Origin: Oxytricha trifallax
Taxonomy: Eukaryota > Ciliophora > Spirotrichea > Sporadotrichida > Oxytrichidae
Reading direction: 5' to 3'
Assembly (NCBI GenBank): GCA_000711775.1
Contig: ARYC01001327.1
Span: 31,305-95,304, forward strand
Length of the DNA stretch: 64,000 bases
The notes beneath the pieces are model-generated. The model was given only the letters and a program-made list of their open reading frames with translations, ran no database searches and was not told the origin of the DNA. Positions 35,567-49,380 of this stretch are shown here, in pieces. The translations under genes and the position numbers were made by a program. Each line of letters starts with the position of its first letter. The stretch's first letter is position 1.

Positions 35567-35728
35567 CAGACTTGCCTATTAAAAGTTGGTAGCTTTTTGA
35601 TTTTTGATTAAGGCCCTATATATATATATATATTAGAACTACTATAATTTTACATAAAGCAACCAACTATTTATAATAATAAAAATATAGTAATTTATTT
35701 AAATTCAAATTCAACTTAATTCAAAAAA

Positions 35729-35747
35729 ATACTCTTGGGGTTTTATC
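35729..35747 (-). repeat. 19-bp inverted repeat, right copy
   Basis: Exact reverse complement of 33601-33619, 2.1 kb away, on the far side of the GC-rich gene. Confidence 0.8.
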
Positions 35748-35749
35748 AA

Positions 35750-37330
35750 TTTTAGCATTATTAAATTAAAGGAACTTAATTTTAATGAACTTAATTTATA
35801 TTTATTAATTTTTGGTTCCTTTTCTAATTAAAATTAAGTTTTAGTAAATTAAAGTCTGAATTAAACCTCTATTTTAAATCTTATTGTTAATGCCAGTTAT
35901 ATATAGTTAAAGTAAGAGGATAATAGGCATCCAAATATTGATTAATAATAAAAGCCTTTATTTTAAGAAAGTAATATCAACTTTTAAGCAAGAAACCGAG
36001 AGCTAAAAATATAAATGATATAATTTTATCCTATTTTGTCCTGACCGGAAATTGACTAGACATTCTTATATTTATGAGACTGATATAAGTAAAGAGCGTT
36101 TATCCTAATGAGGTTATGTTAACATTAAATGGAATTTTTGAAAAATAATCAAAAGAAATTATTCTAAATTATTTAAGGTATTTAACAAAAAGAGCTTTTG
36201 CTGCTTTTTAAGAATAACTTAATCCAATAAATTAAAAATAACAAATGAGGAATAAGGGTTTCCTGAAAAAACTGAAGAAGCTGTTTATATACTTAAATTA
36301 AAAATAATTAATTATTAATGAAATGGAAAGAATATAAAATAAATAAAATAGCACCTAATTAAATTAATCAATTCCTTTAAGAGAGTTAAAAGTCAATTAA
36401 ATAGCAATGCTGAATGATATAATTATCACTGACTTTAGTGCATTTTTATAGATAGAAATTTATATAGGCAATAAGTTTTGTGTAAATATGAAATTTTACA
36501 AGATGTGGTAACTAATTTTGACTACTTAGATAAGTGTATTTTGATTTAATTAAACCCTATTTTTCCCGAATAAATTCTAAAAGAGTATTTTTTTAAGAAA
36601 TGGAAACGAAAATTTTAAAAGTAATCTTAATATTTGAATTGCAAATGCAGAATTAGGCGATCGAAAACTTTCTTTGGCTAATTGGTAAAATTCTAAAATT
36701 CTATTAAAATAGGATAACCAAAGATATATAATAATATATTATTCAATGAAGCTTAATTATCGGACTAAATACCTTTACAAATTGTGTTATATAGAAACTC
36801 TTTATAATCCTAAATTTTTTGTAGCTAGAAAACATTGACTTTTATACATTTAATCTGTAAAAGAATGAGGACCACTTTTATATTTAAAATAGGAATACTA
36901 AATAGGTTGAATTAACTATAAAAGTAAATTATACAGTTGACATATTTATATATGCCCATAATTGTAATGCTAACTTTAAAATTAATATTAATGGAGATAG
37001 GGTCAAGAGACAAGAAACATAAATCTGACTCTATAATAAATACATTTCTAAATACATGATAATTTACTCAATAATAATTATAAGAGAATCAACTTAATCA
37101 TTCACTATTAAATATACCTAACTTTGCTCTTTATTTAAGTACTATTTTTATTCTAAGAAAGAATCTTAATATATATATTTTTTAATTGAGTTATTTCAAA
37201 ACACTTTCACTTATTTAATTAATTCTATATTTATATTAAGTTAATGATTCTCAAATTCTTTCGTAAATAATTTTATAAATGTAAGTTACAATAAATATTT
37301 TTAGCATTTAATTTTTATATGAGATGCACT
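35750..37330. other. AT-rich spacer
   Basis: No supported gene, RNA or repeat. Confidence 0.5.
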
Positions 37331-37553
37331 TACCAAGATTGATGTTAGATTTATCAGAAGTTGGGTGTTGGTTGAAGGTCTAGATGAAAGAGATCTTATA
37401 ACTGAAGATTGAACGATAAATGAATGACAATATATAAATGACAGGCAAAATTTTAAGATTGATCTCTTTTATATTTTTATTCATGTCTTACTTTATTTAA
37501 AAGATTTCATGAATAATGACAATCTTATAGAAGATCAGTAACAATGGTTGTGA

Positions 37554-38560
37554 TATATTGATACCTCAGTAGGCAATTTTAGCAGGAGTAACAAAGCAGC
37601 CTATTTTGAGGGCATTGCCATATCTGATTGTTCGAACAAGGATTTGTATTATTTAATTCAAGCGAATGGATACTGTAATCATTTACACTGGGCTTTACAG
37701 CTAGATACTTCTTTCATGTGAATAATTACCCCTTGTAGTTGCACAGATTGATATATCTGGTTACTGTCACATTGGCAAATTTAACAGATTTACTTTCAAA
37801 ATATTAGCAAATTCCAAGCTGGATTATTTATGAATAAAAGTAAAGGTTTCTTATAGGAGTATGAATGTACTGCGGTATCTGCTTCTTGATTGATTAGTGT
37901 TTATTATTAGTACACTGCCTTCAGAAATCTTAAAATACTTAAACCAAATCTTAAGGATAAAATAATGATAAAAATTATTTTTGAAAGAAACTATTGATTT
38001 ATAATGGAAAAATGATAAAGTGAATAAATAATTTAATGAATACTAAAATATGATTATAAAGATCTAATGCAAGAGGAAGAACATCACATACACATAAACT
38101 GTAGGTTAATAAATATAGATCCTTAAGCTTTTTATTAGTAGTAATAACTGGTTAGATCAAGGATACTTCAGAGATACATTCTAGAGGAGTTAAATTAGCT
38201 ATACAAATGCTTAGAGATGAAGACAATTTATTGATGATGAGGATAATAAAATGGTCTATTAGATATTTCCTATTAACTCTTTTATTAAATACTTGCATAA
38301 TAATAATTCTTTTTGTTATTCACTAATTCATTATATTTTTCAAAATTATAGTTCATAATTTCAAGCCTGTATCTAAATGGTATGATAATGAAATTAGCAA
38401 ATATATCCAAGTGAAAAACCTATTACGAGCAATGTGATCGAGCTAGGTATAGTTAGTGGAAGTAATTTCTCATGAAACTAATAAAAAAATTCAGCAGCTT
38501 TTATGATTTCATAATAAGCGCCAGTAACAGCAGATGTTATTCTTCATCATATCAAACCCT
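37554..38560 (+). pseudogene. Broken or interrupted gene, product unknown
   Basis: Several plus-strand coding blocks under the TGA-only code, in changing registers: IDTSVGNFSRSNKAAYFEG and DLYYLIQANGYCNHLHW (to TGA 37719-21), VVAQIDISGYCHIGKFNRF (to TGA 37831-33), IHSRGVKLAIQMLRDED, DDEDNKMVYQIFPINSF (about 38215-38285) and KQFLMKLIKKFSSFYDF (about 38460-38515). The first two blocks both have a Gly-Tyr-Cys with nearby His, perhaps a repeated unit. Either short eliminated segments or decay separate them. No family recognised. Confidence 0.45.
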
Positions 38561-38569
38561 TTCTTATCT

Positions 38570-39170
38570 TATTTTTATAGCGATTTAATTATAATATTTA
38601 AAATATGATTAAAGCATGGATAGTTTGAGAAATCTTTTATTAATTTCTATAAACAAATTTAAATTCAAAAGTACTTTAATATTTTTGCCCATTTTTATGC
38701 CTGATATGTTTTGAATTATTTTGAATTATGATATTTCATTATTTTAGATTTCCATTCGTGTAGTTTGTTGTTGCATCTTATTTGTTTAATTTACTGTACA
38801 TTTTAATGAGAATATTTGAGGTAAATCTTACTTTCATTTTAATTGCTTCAATCTCATTATGTATCTTGTTTATTACTTTAACATAATTCTTTATGATTAG
38901 TGTTTTAAAAACTTATTGCAAATTACCCCATTACATTCATATAAGTTCTTATAGTATTTTGATTATTTGATCTTTAGTTCTGTAACAGATTTACTTTTTA
39001 ATAATAGCCAATAACTTACCAAAAATTGCAGGGATTCATTAGACTTGATTGACTTTTAAGAATAGTTATAATTTAAAGGAAAATATGCAATATGTAAGTT
39101 TATTTTTCTGACGGTCTTTTTACGTAAATTTTATATTAAAATAAAATCCTTTTCACCAAAGTATAAGTAT
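38570..39170. other. AT-rich spacer
   Basis: No supported feature. Confidence 0.5.
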
Positions 39171-39172
39171 GA

Positions 39173-39212
39173 ATATTTGTTCACCCCTAAGTTCCAAGGA
39201 GTGAACAAATAT
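39173..39212. repeat. Short perfect hairpin
   Basis: ATATTTGTTCAC at 39173-84 and its complement at 39201-12 enclose a 16-nt loop. Context is non-coding, so its role is unknown. Confidence 0.6.
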
Positions 39213-39736
39213 CTGATTACATCTATGTGGCTGGCTTAAGTCTCTGTATTTACTTGCGTAAAGTTTTAGATATAATAATCTTTTTAATTAAATGCATTTT
39301 TATAGTAGGTTTCATTTTTAGCTATTAATTTATAACCATAAATTATTGTCATTATTATTTGTAATCAATATGACCATTTGATAGGTATTTTAATTATTGA
39401 ACTATCAAGAATTTATGATTTGTTCAATTTCTGATACAAACAATTTTCTTAATTAAAGTAAATATTTAATATATGTACCTTTTCAATCTCTAATAGGGAT
39501 ATCTATTTTTCTTAACATTTTATTTTTTACTTATAGTGTTTATTTTTGCCTTTAAGAAGTGTATTTTAGTTTTATTATTATAATCATATTTTATTTTTAT
39601 TCATAATTTATTATTAAAATTTTTTATAATTATTTGTTTATTTCGACAATTAATTTTTATTGTAGATTACATTAATAATGAATTTCTAAAAAATAAAGCT
39701 GTTGAATAGACTAAAATATTAAGAAACAAAGAAATA

Positions 39737-39808
39737 AATGAATCTAACTGATGCCACTAAAGAGCAGTGGCGGAGAATGAAAACACGGAGAGATACAATG
39801 AGGACTTG
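39737..39808 (+). CDS. Very short hypothetical ORF
   Basis: ATG 39737 to TGA 39806-08, 23 residues, charged (DATKEQWRRMKTRRDTM). It stands out from the AT-rich flank, so it may be a remnant of a larger gene or a small MDS. Confidence 0.25.
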
Positions 39809-39819
39809 AAGCAGGGATT

Positions 39820-42800
39820 AAGTAAGCAAATTTAAATATAAAAAAGGCATGGAAGATCAACTAATTGTTAGATATTCATAAATTATTAAATTATTTATAT
39901 AATCTAAATATTTATTTAAATAATTTATTAAACTATCTTATAATAAATACTAAGATATAGCGGAACAGTTAAATATCATTAACTAAGGCTTAATTTTTGG
40001 CATTTTTAATGCTATTTCAATATGTTTATAATGATTAATTGATTAAGAATTTTTAAGTGATTAAAGAAATCTAAATTGGCAGAAGACTTGAATTAACCAC
40101 AGCTGATTTGTGAAATCACAGAATAATTGCTTTTAATTGTAAATTTTTATAGTTTTAATCTGTATAACATAATATAGAAAAATATTTACAGTCTTTTTTA
40201 TTTAATAAATAATGCGATAGCTTATGATTTATTAAAAACTAGTATTGGTAAGTCTTGCTAAATTATGTTATATTTAATTTAATGATAGTTTTAAATAATG
40301 AAAACTCTATATTTTTTTAAAAACTACAACCTATTTTAGTTTTTAATTTGGCTCATATTGATATTAAATTTAGTTTTCTTGAGGTTTAAGGCAACCAGAA
40401 AGTATAATCAGGCATGTTTCGGAGTATTTTTAATTTTTAAAACATTCATTAATCCTTCTCCAAAATAAATAATCAATTTTTATTGGTAATATAGCATTGG
40501 CTTCTAATTTATTCTAAGAACTTATTCATATTTATATATAAAATCTATTTTACCTAAATAAAAAGAATTGCAACGAAAGGATTTCAATAATAATCATATC
40601 CATTTTATATTTTTAATTCACATAAAGTCCTAATCACATAATTTAATAAATATGCTTAAATGTTAATAAATTGAGTAATGCTGAAGTTATAATAGATTCA
40701 TTAATGAGAAAGCTATCAAGTTTATATAGTTTATTAAGGGAAAGTTATTTTAAATACTATTTTAAATCAAATAGCTTATTCAATTTATTAATATCTTTTA
40801 TCATGGCAACAACAAGACATTTAATAATAATTTCACCAAATAAAATACTTTGAATATAAGAATTTCCAGAAAAAAATTGGTAAAATTAGAATTAAAAATC
40901 ATATGATTTGCTCTTTTCCTATGAATTCATCAAGAGGAAATATTGTATCCTAGTAATCATATGAGTAATACCTACGAAAGTGATTAATGTATAAGTAATA
41001 TTAATAAACTTTTATTTTAATTTAAATATTAAAAATTTATATTGATGTTATTCATTTTAAGAGTTTATAGTTTAGATCTTGATACTATAATTACATATTA
41101 TTTAGCAAGGCAATATGTTAAATGATAATAATATTACACTAATATCGATAATCCCTGTTATTAATTTATGAACAAAGGTTAGGAAAAGAATAATATAAAT
41201 ATAAATTAATAATATTGGAGTAAATTATTAGGTCTAATTGCTAAAATTATAAGTTAAATATTTTGTGTTTTTATGAAATATTTCAAACTATGAATTTATG
41301 TATCTTATTCTTAACAATTTCAAGCAATTAGTTTAATAAATTATTATAAGTTTCCTATCCTATGTTTTATTGAAAAATGGGATTTGTTATATTTTGCGCA
41401 TTTTGCTAAATACAACTCCCATTTGTTATCTTACATTATATTTGCTAAATTCTATAAATAATTTATTTAGTTTAATTTCGTTAAAACTCATCTTTCTACA
41501 TTCTCTAAAAATTTAATCAAAATATTACCAATAATTAACATTCATTATTAGTTTATATTTAAATCGAGTTTAGAATAGCAACAGATTTTATTATAATCAT
41601 ATTTTTATATTTTATATGCATCTATTTGTTTAGAAATTTCATGAAAATTTATTTAAAATTTATCATGCTTTAATAACTTAAATAACATTTAAATTAAGCG
41701 TTATATAATAAAATAAAATATAATTTCTACAGCAATAAATTATATCTATATAAAACTGTAAGGGTGTGGAACTTTTTTGCTTCTTTCGAAAGTTCACTGC
41801 CCCATACATAAATATGTAACTTTTATAAATTTCTTTAAATCCTTAACATTAATAATGTTGTAATTACTTGTAATCTAAAAGCATATCTCAAATCTATTAT
41901 AATAAAGATTTCGAATATTAATGAAAAACACACTAGTTATGTGTTTTTAAAAAAAATTAGTTTAGAATTGTTTTTTATTATATAATAAGACATAGAATAA
42001 ATATAAACCTTGAAAACTACATATTAGATAAATTTATTTAATAATGTTGTCAATAGATCTTGGAATCTGCATGTTTCTAATGTTATTATTTTAATAATTA
42101 AAAATTAATTTTAAGGCAGGAAACTTCCAAATAAACTTTTGAATGTATTTTATAGTGAGTAAGTAAAGCAGATTTGTTATTAATTGCATATTTAATAACT
42201 TTAAATCTCATTATTACATAATGTTAAAGGTGTTATATTATATATAAGACATAAAATCATTTCGCTCTAAATTTCATATTTAAATTGATATTTTCGATGA
42301 AAAATATTACAATTACCTAGTCTTTTGATGACACTCGTGGCATTTAATAGGAAAATTTAACTTGCCATTTGCATAATTTATTTAAATATTCTTGAGAAAT
42401 CATCAACTATAATAAAACATACATAGGTCTTTTAGCATTATGCATAAATAACTTACAAAGTCTTATTTAAAAATGACTTAAAATCCCAATATATCAAAGA
42501 TATTGAGTGAATATACTAATTATTATAAATATTAACCTTATTTTATATTCTATCATTCTATTATATTTTCATAAAATTAATATGAATTAAATCGATAATA
42601 GCAATTTATAAATATAAGCACTGGGTTTGGTTGATAAATTATGAAAGATAATATTAAGTTTGGAAAATTTGCATAAACTTTAACATAATAGTCTAGATTT
42701 CTGTGTTTAATGATTGTATTAATCTATAATTGTTGTCTTGTATATAATGTTGATATTTGTATAATTCTTTTTCAAACATACTTATTATCTAGTAGTGAAA

Positions 42801-43290
42801 AGGAAAGATTAGCAAAAACAAACATTTAATAATATTCATCAAGATTCATAACCATTTTAATAATAGTATTATGCAGTAATATATTTATATTAAACTAAGT
42901 ATTATAAAAGCTTTTTTCTGTTAGATACTAAACTTAAGATGAAATCTTTTGATGCTTAAAGTCTGGATATTTAAGGAAAACATCAATGCTAATATCAATA
43001 AATAATTTTATTTACTCTTTTCGTCAAATCTGATCCTAATTAAATAATATAAGAACCATTTTTTATTAAAGAAACTTTATCAACCTTTGTCTAAGGGGAA
43101 TTAGCTTTAATTAAAAAATTTTAATTTACTTTTTAAAAGAGAATTCCCAAAAGAGATAGTGAAAATAACTTGAAAGAATAGTAACCCAATTCTGAAAGAT
43201 AGTTGAAAAATATTAACTTAAATAAATATTAAAAAAAGGATGTAATTTTCTAATAAATAAAATTCGTATGTAGTTTAATTATATTAGCAT
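39820..43290. other. Long AT-rich spacer
   Basis: About 3.5 kb without a supported gene; the frame at 40671-40853 has background composition. Confidence 0.5.
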
Positions 43291-43299
43291 TAGTTTGTT

Positions 43300-43918
43300 C
43301 GGCTATGAGGTAGTATCCTCCCCCCCCTAATGTATACTTTTCTTTTTGTAGTCTGATAGAGTTTTTGACGCTGAGTAATAGTAGCTGATAAACATGAAAT
43401 GTGCGAGCAATAGTTTTGGAGGTATGGCCTCATCAAAGTCACTTTTTATATATAAAAATCATTATAAATTTTACAAAAAATTTCAAATTTTTCACAAAAT
43501 TTAATTTCTCTAAAATTAACGATTTTAGCAGTTTTTAACTATATTAACAAATTATATTTATTTATTATAATTTTAAAAAGTGATTTTAAAGTCATTTTAA
43601 CTTTCATTTAAGATTTTCATAAAGACTATAAAAGTCACTTTTTAAAATTATAATAAAATAAATATAATTTGTTAATATAGTTAAAAACTGCTAAAATCGT
43701 TAATTTTAGAGAAATTAAATTTTGTGAAAAATTTGAAATTTTTTGTAAAATTTATAATGATTTTTATATATAAAAAGTGACTTTGATGAGCCATAGCTCC
43801 AAAACTATTGCTCGCACATTCCATGTTTATCTGCTACTATTACTCAGCGTCAAAAACTCTATCAGACTACAAAAAGAAAAGTATACATTATGGCGGTGAG
43901 GATACTACCTCATAGCCG
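43300..43918. repeat. 619-bp palindromic element with 6-bp target repeat
   Basis: Arms 43300-43586 and 43632-43918 are near-perfect inverted copies starting CGGCTATGAGGTAGTATCCTC, with a spacer of about 45 bp. TTTGTT flanks both sides (43294-99 and 43919-24). Outer 150 bp is G/C-richer; inner part is AT-rich. The arms differ mainly at a C-run (about 43318-43328). No coding capacity. Confidence 0.88.
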
Positions 43919-44345
43919 TTTGTTTAAATTTAAACTAATTAATTTAATATTTATAGTTATTAAGTTTACCTTCCTTTTTGAAAAATAATTAATCAAAATG
44001 AGTGCTTTTAAGATTTCGTTGATTGATTTTATCAATAAGATAATGGTTTTTATTTCTAAATAAATCAATTATAGCTAAACTGCTTTACCAATTCTTATAA
44101 AATTAAAGGTTTTGGTTTTATCTGATTCTGGCGATTATTTAAATAAATATATAAAATTTGTAACTTCTCGAACATGTATATTATCTATAATCTTTTTCCC
44201 TATTATTTAATTAAAATTTATCTAATATTTAGTTAACTACAACAATGAAATTACATTCAATTGCTGATAATTATTATTTTTCTAATATTATTCTCTAATC
44301 AAATTCAACATTAAAATAAAAGAGGGAAAAATACCGGCAAAAATT

Positions 44346-47300
44346 ATGGAGAATAAAGAAGGACACATATTAAAGAGAAGAATGCCTGTCTACATGGAAG
44401 AGGTGGAAGTAGCACAAAGCAGAAAAGATCAATACAAAACTACTTTGAATATTCAAAGAAACTACAAACAATTCGGACGCATATCTACCCAAATGATGAA
44501 GTTAACTATAATAATAACATAAAAACTTAAATAAATACACAGTTTCGCTTGAAAAATAGCCGTCATCTTCACTTTTTAGCCAAAGAGTGAGATTGGAAGA
44601 AGGTTAGGAAAAAAAAAGAGAAATGAACAATTTGGTGAGAAACAGCGCAACAAGTTAAAAATAAAAATTATAAGCAAAAAGATTGGTGGCTGCAAAACAT
44701 TGAATTGAAATTCCATCTACAGAATGCCTGAAGTCTAAATTCAAAACTCAAACAAGATGCGATGAAGAAAGAATATGAAGATAGAATACCAGACTTGATC
44801 GCCCTAATTGAAACGATACTATAAATTATCAATAGATTGAACAGCCAAAACATTACTTAAACTCATTAGCAAGGAACGGAGGAATACTTAAAATGAATAG
44901 GTAAACGCCAAATGAAAAAAATAAATCCCTTAGATAAGTCTTGACCTGGAATATACTTAACTTGGGAGAATTCCCGTAACATATATTTAAATTCCACCCT
45001 ATTTAAATGAAGAGGAAAAAAACTCAAGAACCGTATAATGTTTATGATTAAATAAAAATGTGATAAAAAAACAAAAGATAATAGTAATAGATGACTTCAA
45101 CTTACAACTAAAAGAAATAAAAAAGCGACTAAAAAAAACGGAATCAATTCTAGAAGAAGTGGAAATTTACTCAAAAGAAAATCGACTAGACCAACGATGA
45201 ATCTAAGGAGAATGATAAACCCCACTCATTAATAAGAAAAATCCTGGATAATTCCCTACCTCTACTACAACTTTTTTCGACTGTAAAAAGAGTTGAATAA
45301 AAACTAGATTAATTGAGACACACTGACCATATCTTGATTTAAGTAAGACTAAGAATAAAGTTTGGAGGTGATGACCTATAATTGTTGGCAAATAAAAAAC
45401 AATAAGAATAAACGAAATCAGGAAACAGTGTTGGAAACTTTTAAAGATGAAAACAAAATCTATTACCTCAAGAGTTGGAAATTCCTTTATAAAATGCTTT
45501 GATGACAAACTTTAAAGCAAAGTTAGACTAAAAGTCGTTAGCAACAACCTTCATTGTGAGCTGTTAAGAATAAAATCACAAAAACAGCTAAATCTAAGAC
45601 AAAAATAGAAATAGAGAGAAGCTATTGGGATATGGAATATTGCCTAGATAGAAATGATTTGAAGGGTTTATTTTATCTAGAAAGAGACTTACAAAAAATA
45701 AGAAACATTCATAGCCAATCAAAGGGTTGACGTTTGAAAATGAAAGAGTTCAACAAAAAAAGTAAACAATAAAACAGGAATTTGAATTTTAAAATTTTCT
45801 TTTTGCAAATGTAGCAAAACTAATTGGGGAAGAATATTGCAGATTTCTCGATGATTAATAAGTAAACTGGAAACAGAATTCGTGATGAAGCAGATATTGA
45901 AAAAGACATCATAGAATGAAACTTAAACAAAGCAATCGGACAAGATGGATTTAATGGACCAATGCTTACAAAATCAGAAAGCATTAAGACTATGGTAGTT
46001 CAAACTGTAGCAAAGTGGATAAACTCAGGAACAATTCCACAATACATTAAAAAATGTCGATTTGTTCTGTTGAGCAAAAATTAAGGTGAACAAGACCTGG
46101 AAATATAGAAAACTAAATTAACAGCAGTGATTGCACATTAGAGCAAGATTTTAAAAATAAATCATAGTCAAAAATTACCAGAGTAAAAAAGTGAAGTACT
46201 AATAACAGGATACTTTAAAATAAATTTATAAAAATAAAGGACACACTTTAAAATGATTAGACTGTTGGATCACATCAAACTATTGAGAAAGAAGAGCAAA
46301 AGTATAAAAGCGTGCAAAATGAATACGACTCAGTCTGGTAAGACAAACTAATGCTCATTCTGCGTTAAAAGATAAATCAGCGAAAGACCTCAAAGTAGGT
46401 TTTCTAATGAACTTCACAAAATTATATATGGAGAAAAAATTTAAATGCCTAATAAGGACTCGCTCAAGGAAATAAGCTCTCCCTATTGTTATTCAATATC
46501 TCTTTTCAAAAAGCATTAAAAATTTATAATAGGAAATTGATAAATTTAAATTAATAATTATAAGTTAAAATTAAAACAAATTGAGATGAACGCGATAGAG
46601 ATATACATTCACAAAATTTTTGTAAGTTACATTTTAGAAATCTTTTATATATTTAATATTCTTTCAACAATAGGACAGGTCACGGAAGGCGTTTAGTATG
46701 GACTACAGAAAATAACAGAGAGAGGTACCAAGGAACACTGAAAGACAAAGCCAGAAAAAGATATGAAGGATATTGGAAAAATGACAAAGCTGTGCGATGG
46801 TTACCATTTTCATTTTACCAAAAAGTATTCATATTGTTATTCATTTAATTTTTAATACATTATATTTTACACAAAATTTATAATAATTCTATACATAGCT
46901 GGAGCTAATATTATTGATAAAGAATGGGAAACTAACTGCTCTAACCGATGAGTTATTAATCAACTAGAAAAATAAGCAACAACTAGGCAGAATACTAAAG
47001 TGTTACAGTGAGATTGAAAAATAACATAATCTAAAACCTAATACAAATAATATAATTACTGAGTAACCCACAAGAACCACAAAACTTCAATGGCGTTAAA
47101 GAAGCAGTAGGAATAAAGAAAGCTGTAAAGATCAAGTACCATGTAATAAAAATATGCTTAAACATGAAAACCTGTTTGATAAAAATTTGTGATAAATTAA
47201 TAAAGCAAATATAATTCTATTAAAATTTAACAAAAAGAACAATCTAGCTATCTATCATACCATGATGAGCTTTATTAGATCATTAGTTATCTATAAATAC

Positions 47301-47950
47301 TCCCATAGTATCTACTAGGTATAATAAGTTAGAAAAAATTGAAATGATTGAGACACAACTAAAAGACTAGTATTCAATACCCCTACAGATACTAATAATA
47401 AGACTCTGAAAATTGTCACTCAACTCAAAGAAAGAGGTACAAGAGAAATTATTTAAAAATTAGTTTTGAAAAACATGAGTAAAGTAAACTCAAACTTAGA
47501 AATGTTCATAGCAACATAAATTACTAAGGTTCAGGCTAATAGAAGTATGCAAGAATTGGAGAATAAGAAAAAACTATTTATAACTAAGAATGTTATAGAC
47601 ATATTATGGCCATCATTCAAGGAAGGTAAATAATCAACAACTGCATAAGGCATTGTTGTTACGTTCACGAAACATTCGTAAATTCCTTGTACAAGAAAAT
47701 AGCAACCTCATAAACGGAGCATGAGAGTCTATAAAATTTTCATAGATAGTGAGTAATCAAGAGATTAATTGATATAGACAACAAAACACAAGTCGAAGCC
47801 ATTGCAAATATAATTTGGCTTGACAATAGAATAAGAAAAATTGAGGTGTATGCAGACTATCAGAGAGTCAAAAAGTTATTTAAAGTAACATACGACAAGA
47901 GACAACAAATAAAAACAGATGAAGATTTAACCTATAAGAAATGATCCAGT
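44346..47950 (+). mobile_element. LINE-like non-LTR retroelement remnant 1
   Basis: Reads only under the TGA-only code and is broken by many frame changes. From ATG 44346 a Lys/Gln-rich region begins MENKEGHILKRRMPVYME. Near 45075 KIIVIDDFNLQ resembles the GDFN motif of LINE endonucleases. Reverse-transcriptase hallmarks follow in order: KAIGQDGFNGPML (about 45925, cf. K-A-x-G-P-D-G), an SKILK block (about 46147), YDSVWQDKLMLIL (about 46325) and GLAQGNKLSLLLFNI (about 46457, cf. G-x-P-Q-G-S-x-L-S-P-L-L-F-N). A catalytic YxDD was not found; AT-rich stretches (46520-46650, 46800-46900) interrupt the region. The 3' limit is where coding texture fades before 48000. Confidence 0.72.
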
Positions 47951-47999
47951 TATTCAAACATCCAAATAAGATAATGATGCTCCAGATGAATAAATTTAA

Positions 48000-49380
48000 A
48001 GGAATTCAAAAAGTAATTTACTTTAGAGTCTTTATTCATGAAGGATTATCATTGCATTTTGTTTACCTTTTAGTAATAATCTATCTATAGTACTAAAATT
48101 TAATATATTCTTTTAATTTTAATTATTATATTATACATGACTGGCTAATTTATCCATTACAAGATTTCCTAAATTTTAATTAATTTTATCAATCTTAAAC
48201 CTTTAATTAATATTTTCTTTATTTTTTCAAATCCTAAATTTATATTATTTAAACAGAATAATAATATCATGAAAAAGATACCATGAGACTAGTTGAAAAT
48301 CTTCGTATTAATTTTGGTAAAGCATTAAATAATAAATGAGATGAGAAAATTACATGTATCAAAAACATTATTAATTTAAATTTGTATGATTATTTTTTAC
48401 AAATTTACTATTTATTTTAATTTTATAATTTTCATCCTTATTTGATTGTACTCAATCAAGTATAATATAATAAATTTATCAATTTTAAAGATTTTTTACA
48501 TACTTTTAATATTCTCTAAAACATACTTATTTATTAAATTATTACAAGCAATATTTATTATTTATCTTGCTGGAATCATTTCTAATTATTATTATTTGAC
48601 TTATTATTTATTATCATAATATGTTTATTCATTTAAATATTCAAAGTTATCATTTCACACAAATTAAGCATGTTTAATTTATAAAAAAATTGAAATAATA
48701 TAATTAGTTTATAATACAGATGTTTATTAAATTGTATCCATTAATAAGGAAATATTTGTGAAAAAATTATAATTGGTATTCAGCACATCACCCTCAATCA
48801 AAGAATACCAACATTTATAATATTTAAAAGTAGTTTCCTATTTAAAAAAAGATAATTCTTTAAATATATTTAGTAGCTGTATTTCCACAATTAAAATAAA
48901 TTATAGATGCTCAGCTACTTTAATATTTATGGTTTTAAGGATTTTTATTTTAGAAACATTTAAATACTATTTAATTTAAGTAAAAAATTGCTGGGTTAAT
49001 CTTTTAAGTAAGATAAAATTAAAAAACACATACTATATAAATAGATTGTTTAAGAAATTGAAGAATTTCATTTGCATCGTCATTTTATCTTCCAGCAACT
49101 GATTTAAATCTAGATGATAATAACAATAAAAAAAGAGGTAATAAGTATTTTAATAAAAAGGAAATTTATAATAAAATCAATAATTTGAAGATATTTTAAT
49201 AATAAATAGTTTATTATAAAGATATTTATATTTTAGTATAAAAATAATAGATTGTGATAAAGGGGTATAAATTATTACAAAAACTTCACCGATGCCTTTG
49301 AAAATATTGTATAAAATAAAATTTAATTTGATATAAATTTGGATTATTCAAACCTTATCTGCTTTGATTTATGAATTATA
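48000..49380. other. AT-rich spacer between the two LINE remnants
   Basis: No supported gene. Confidence 0.5.
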
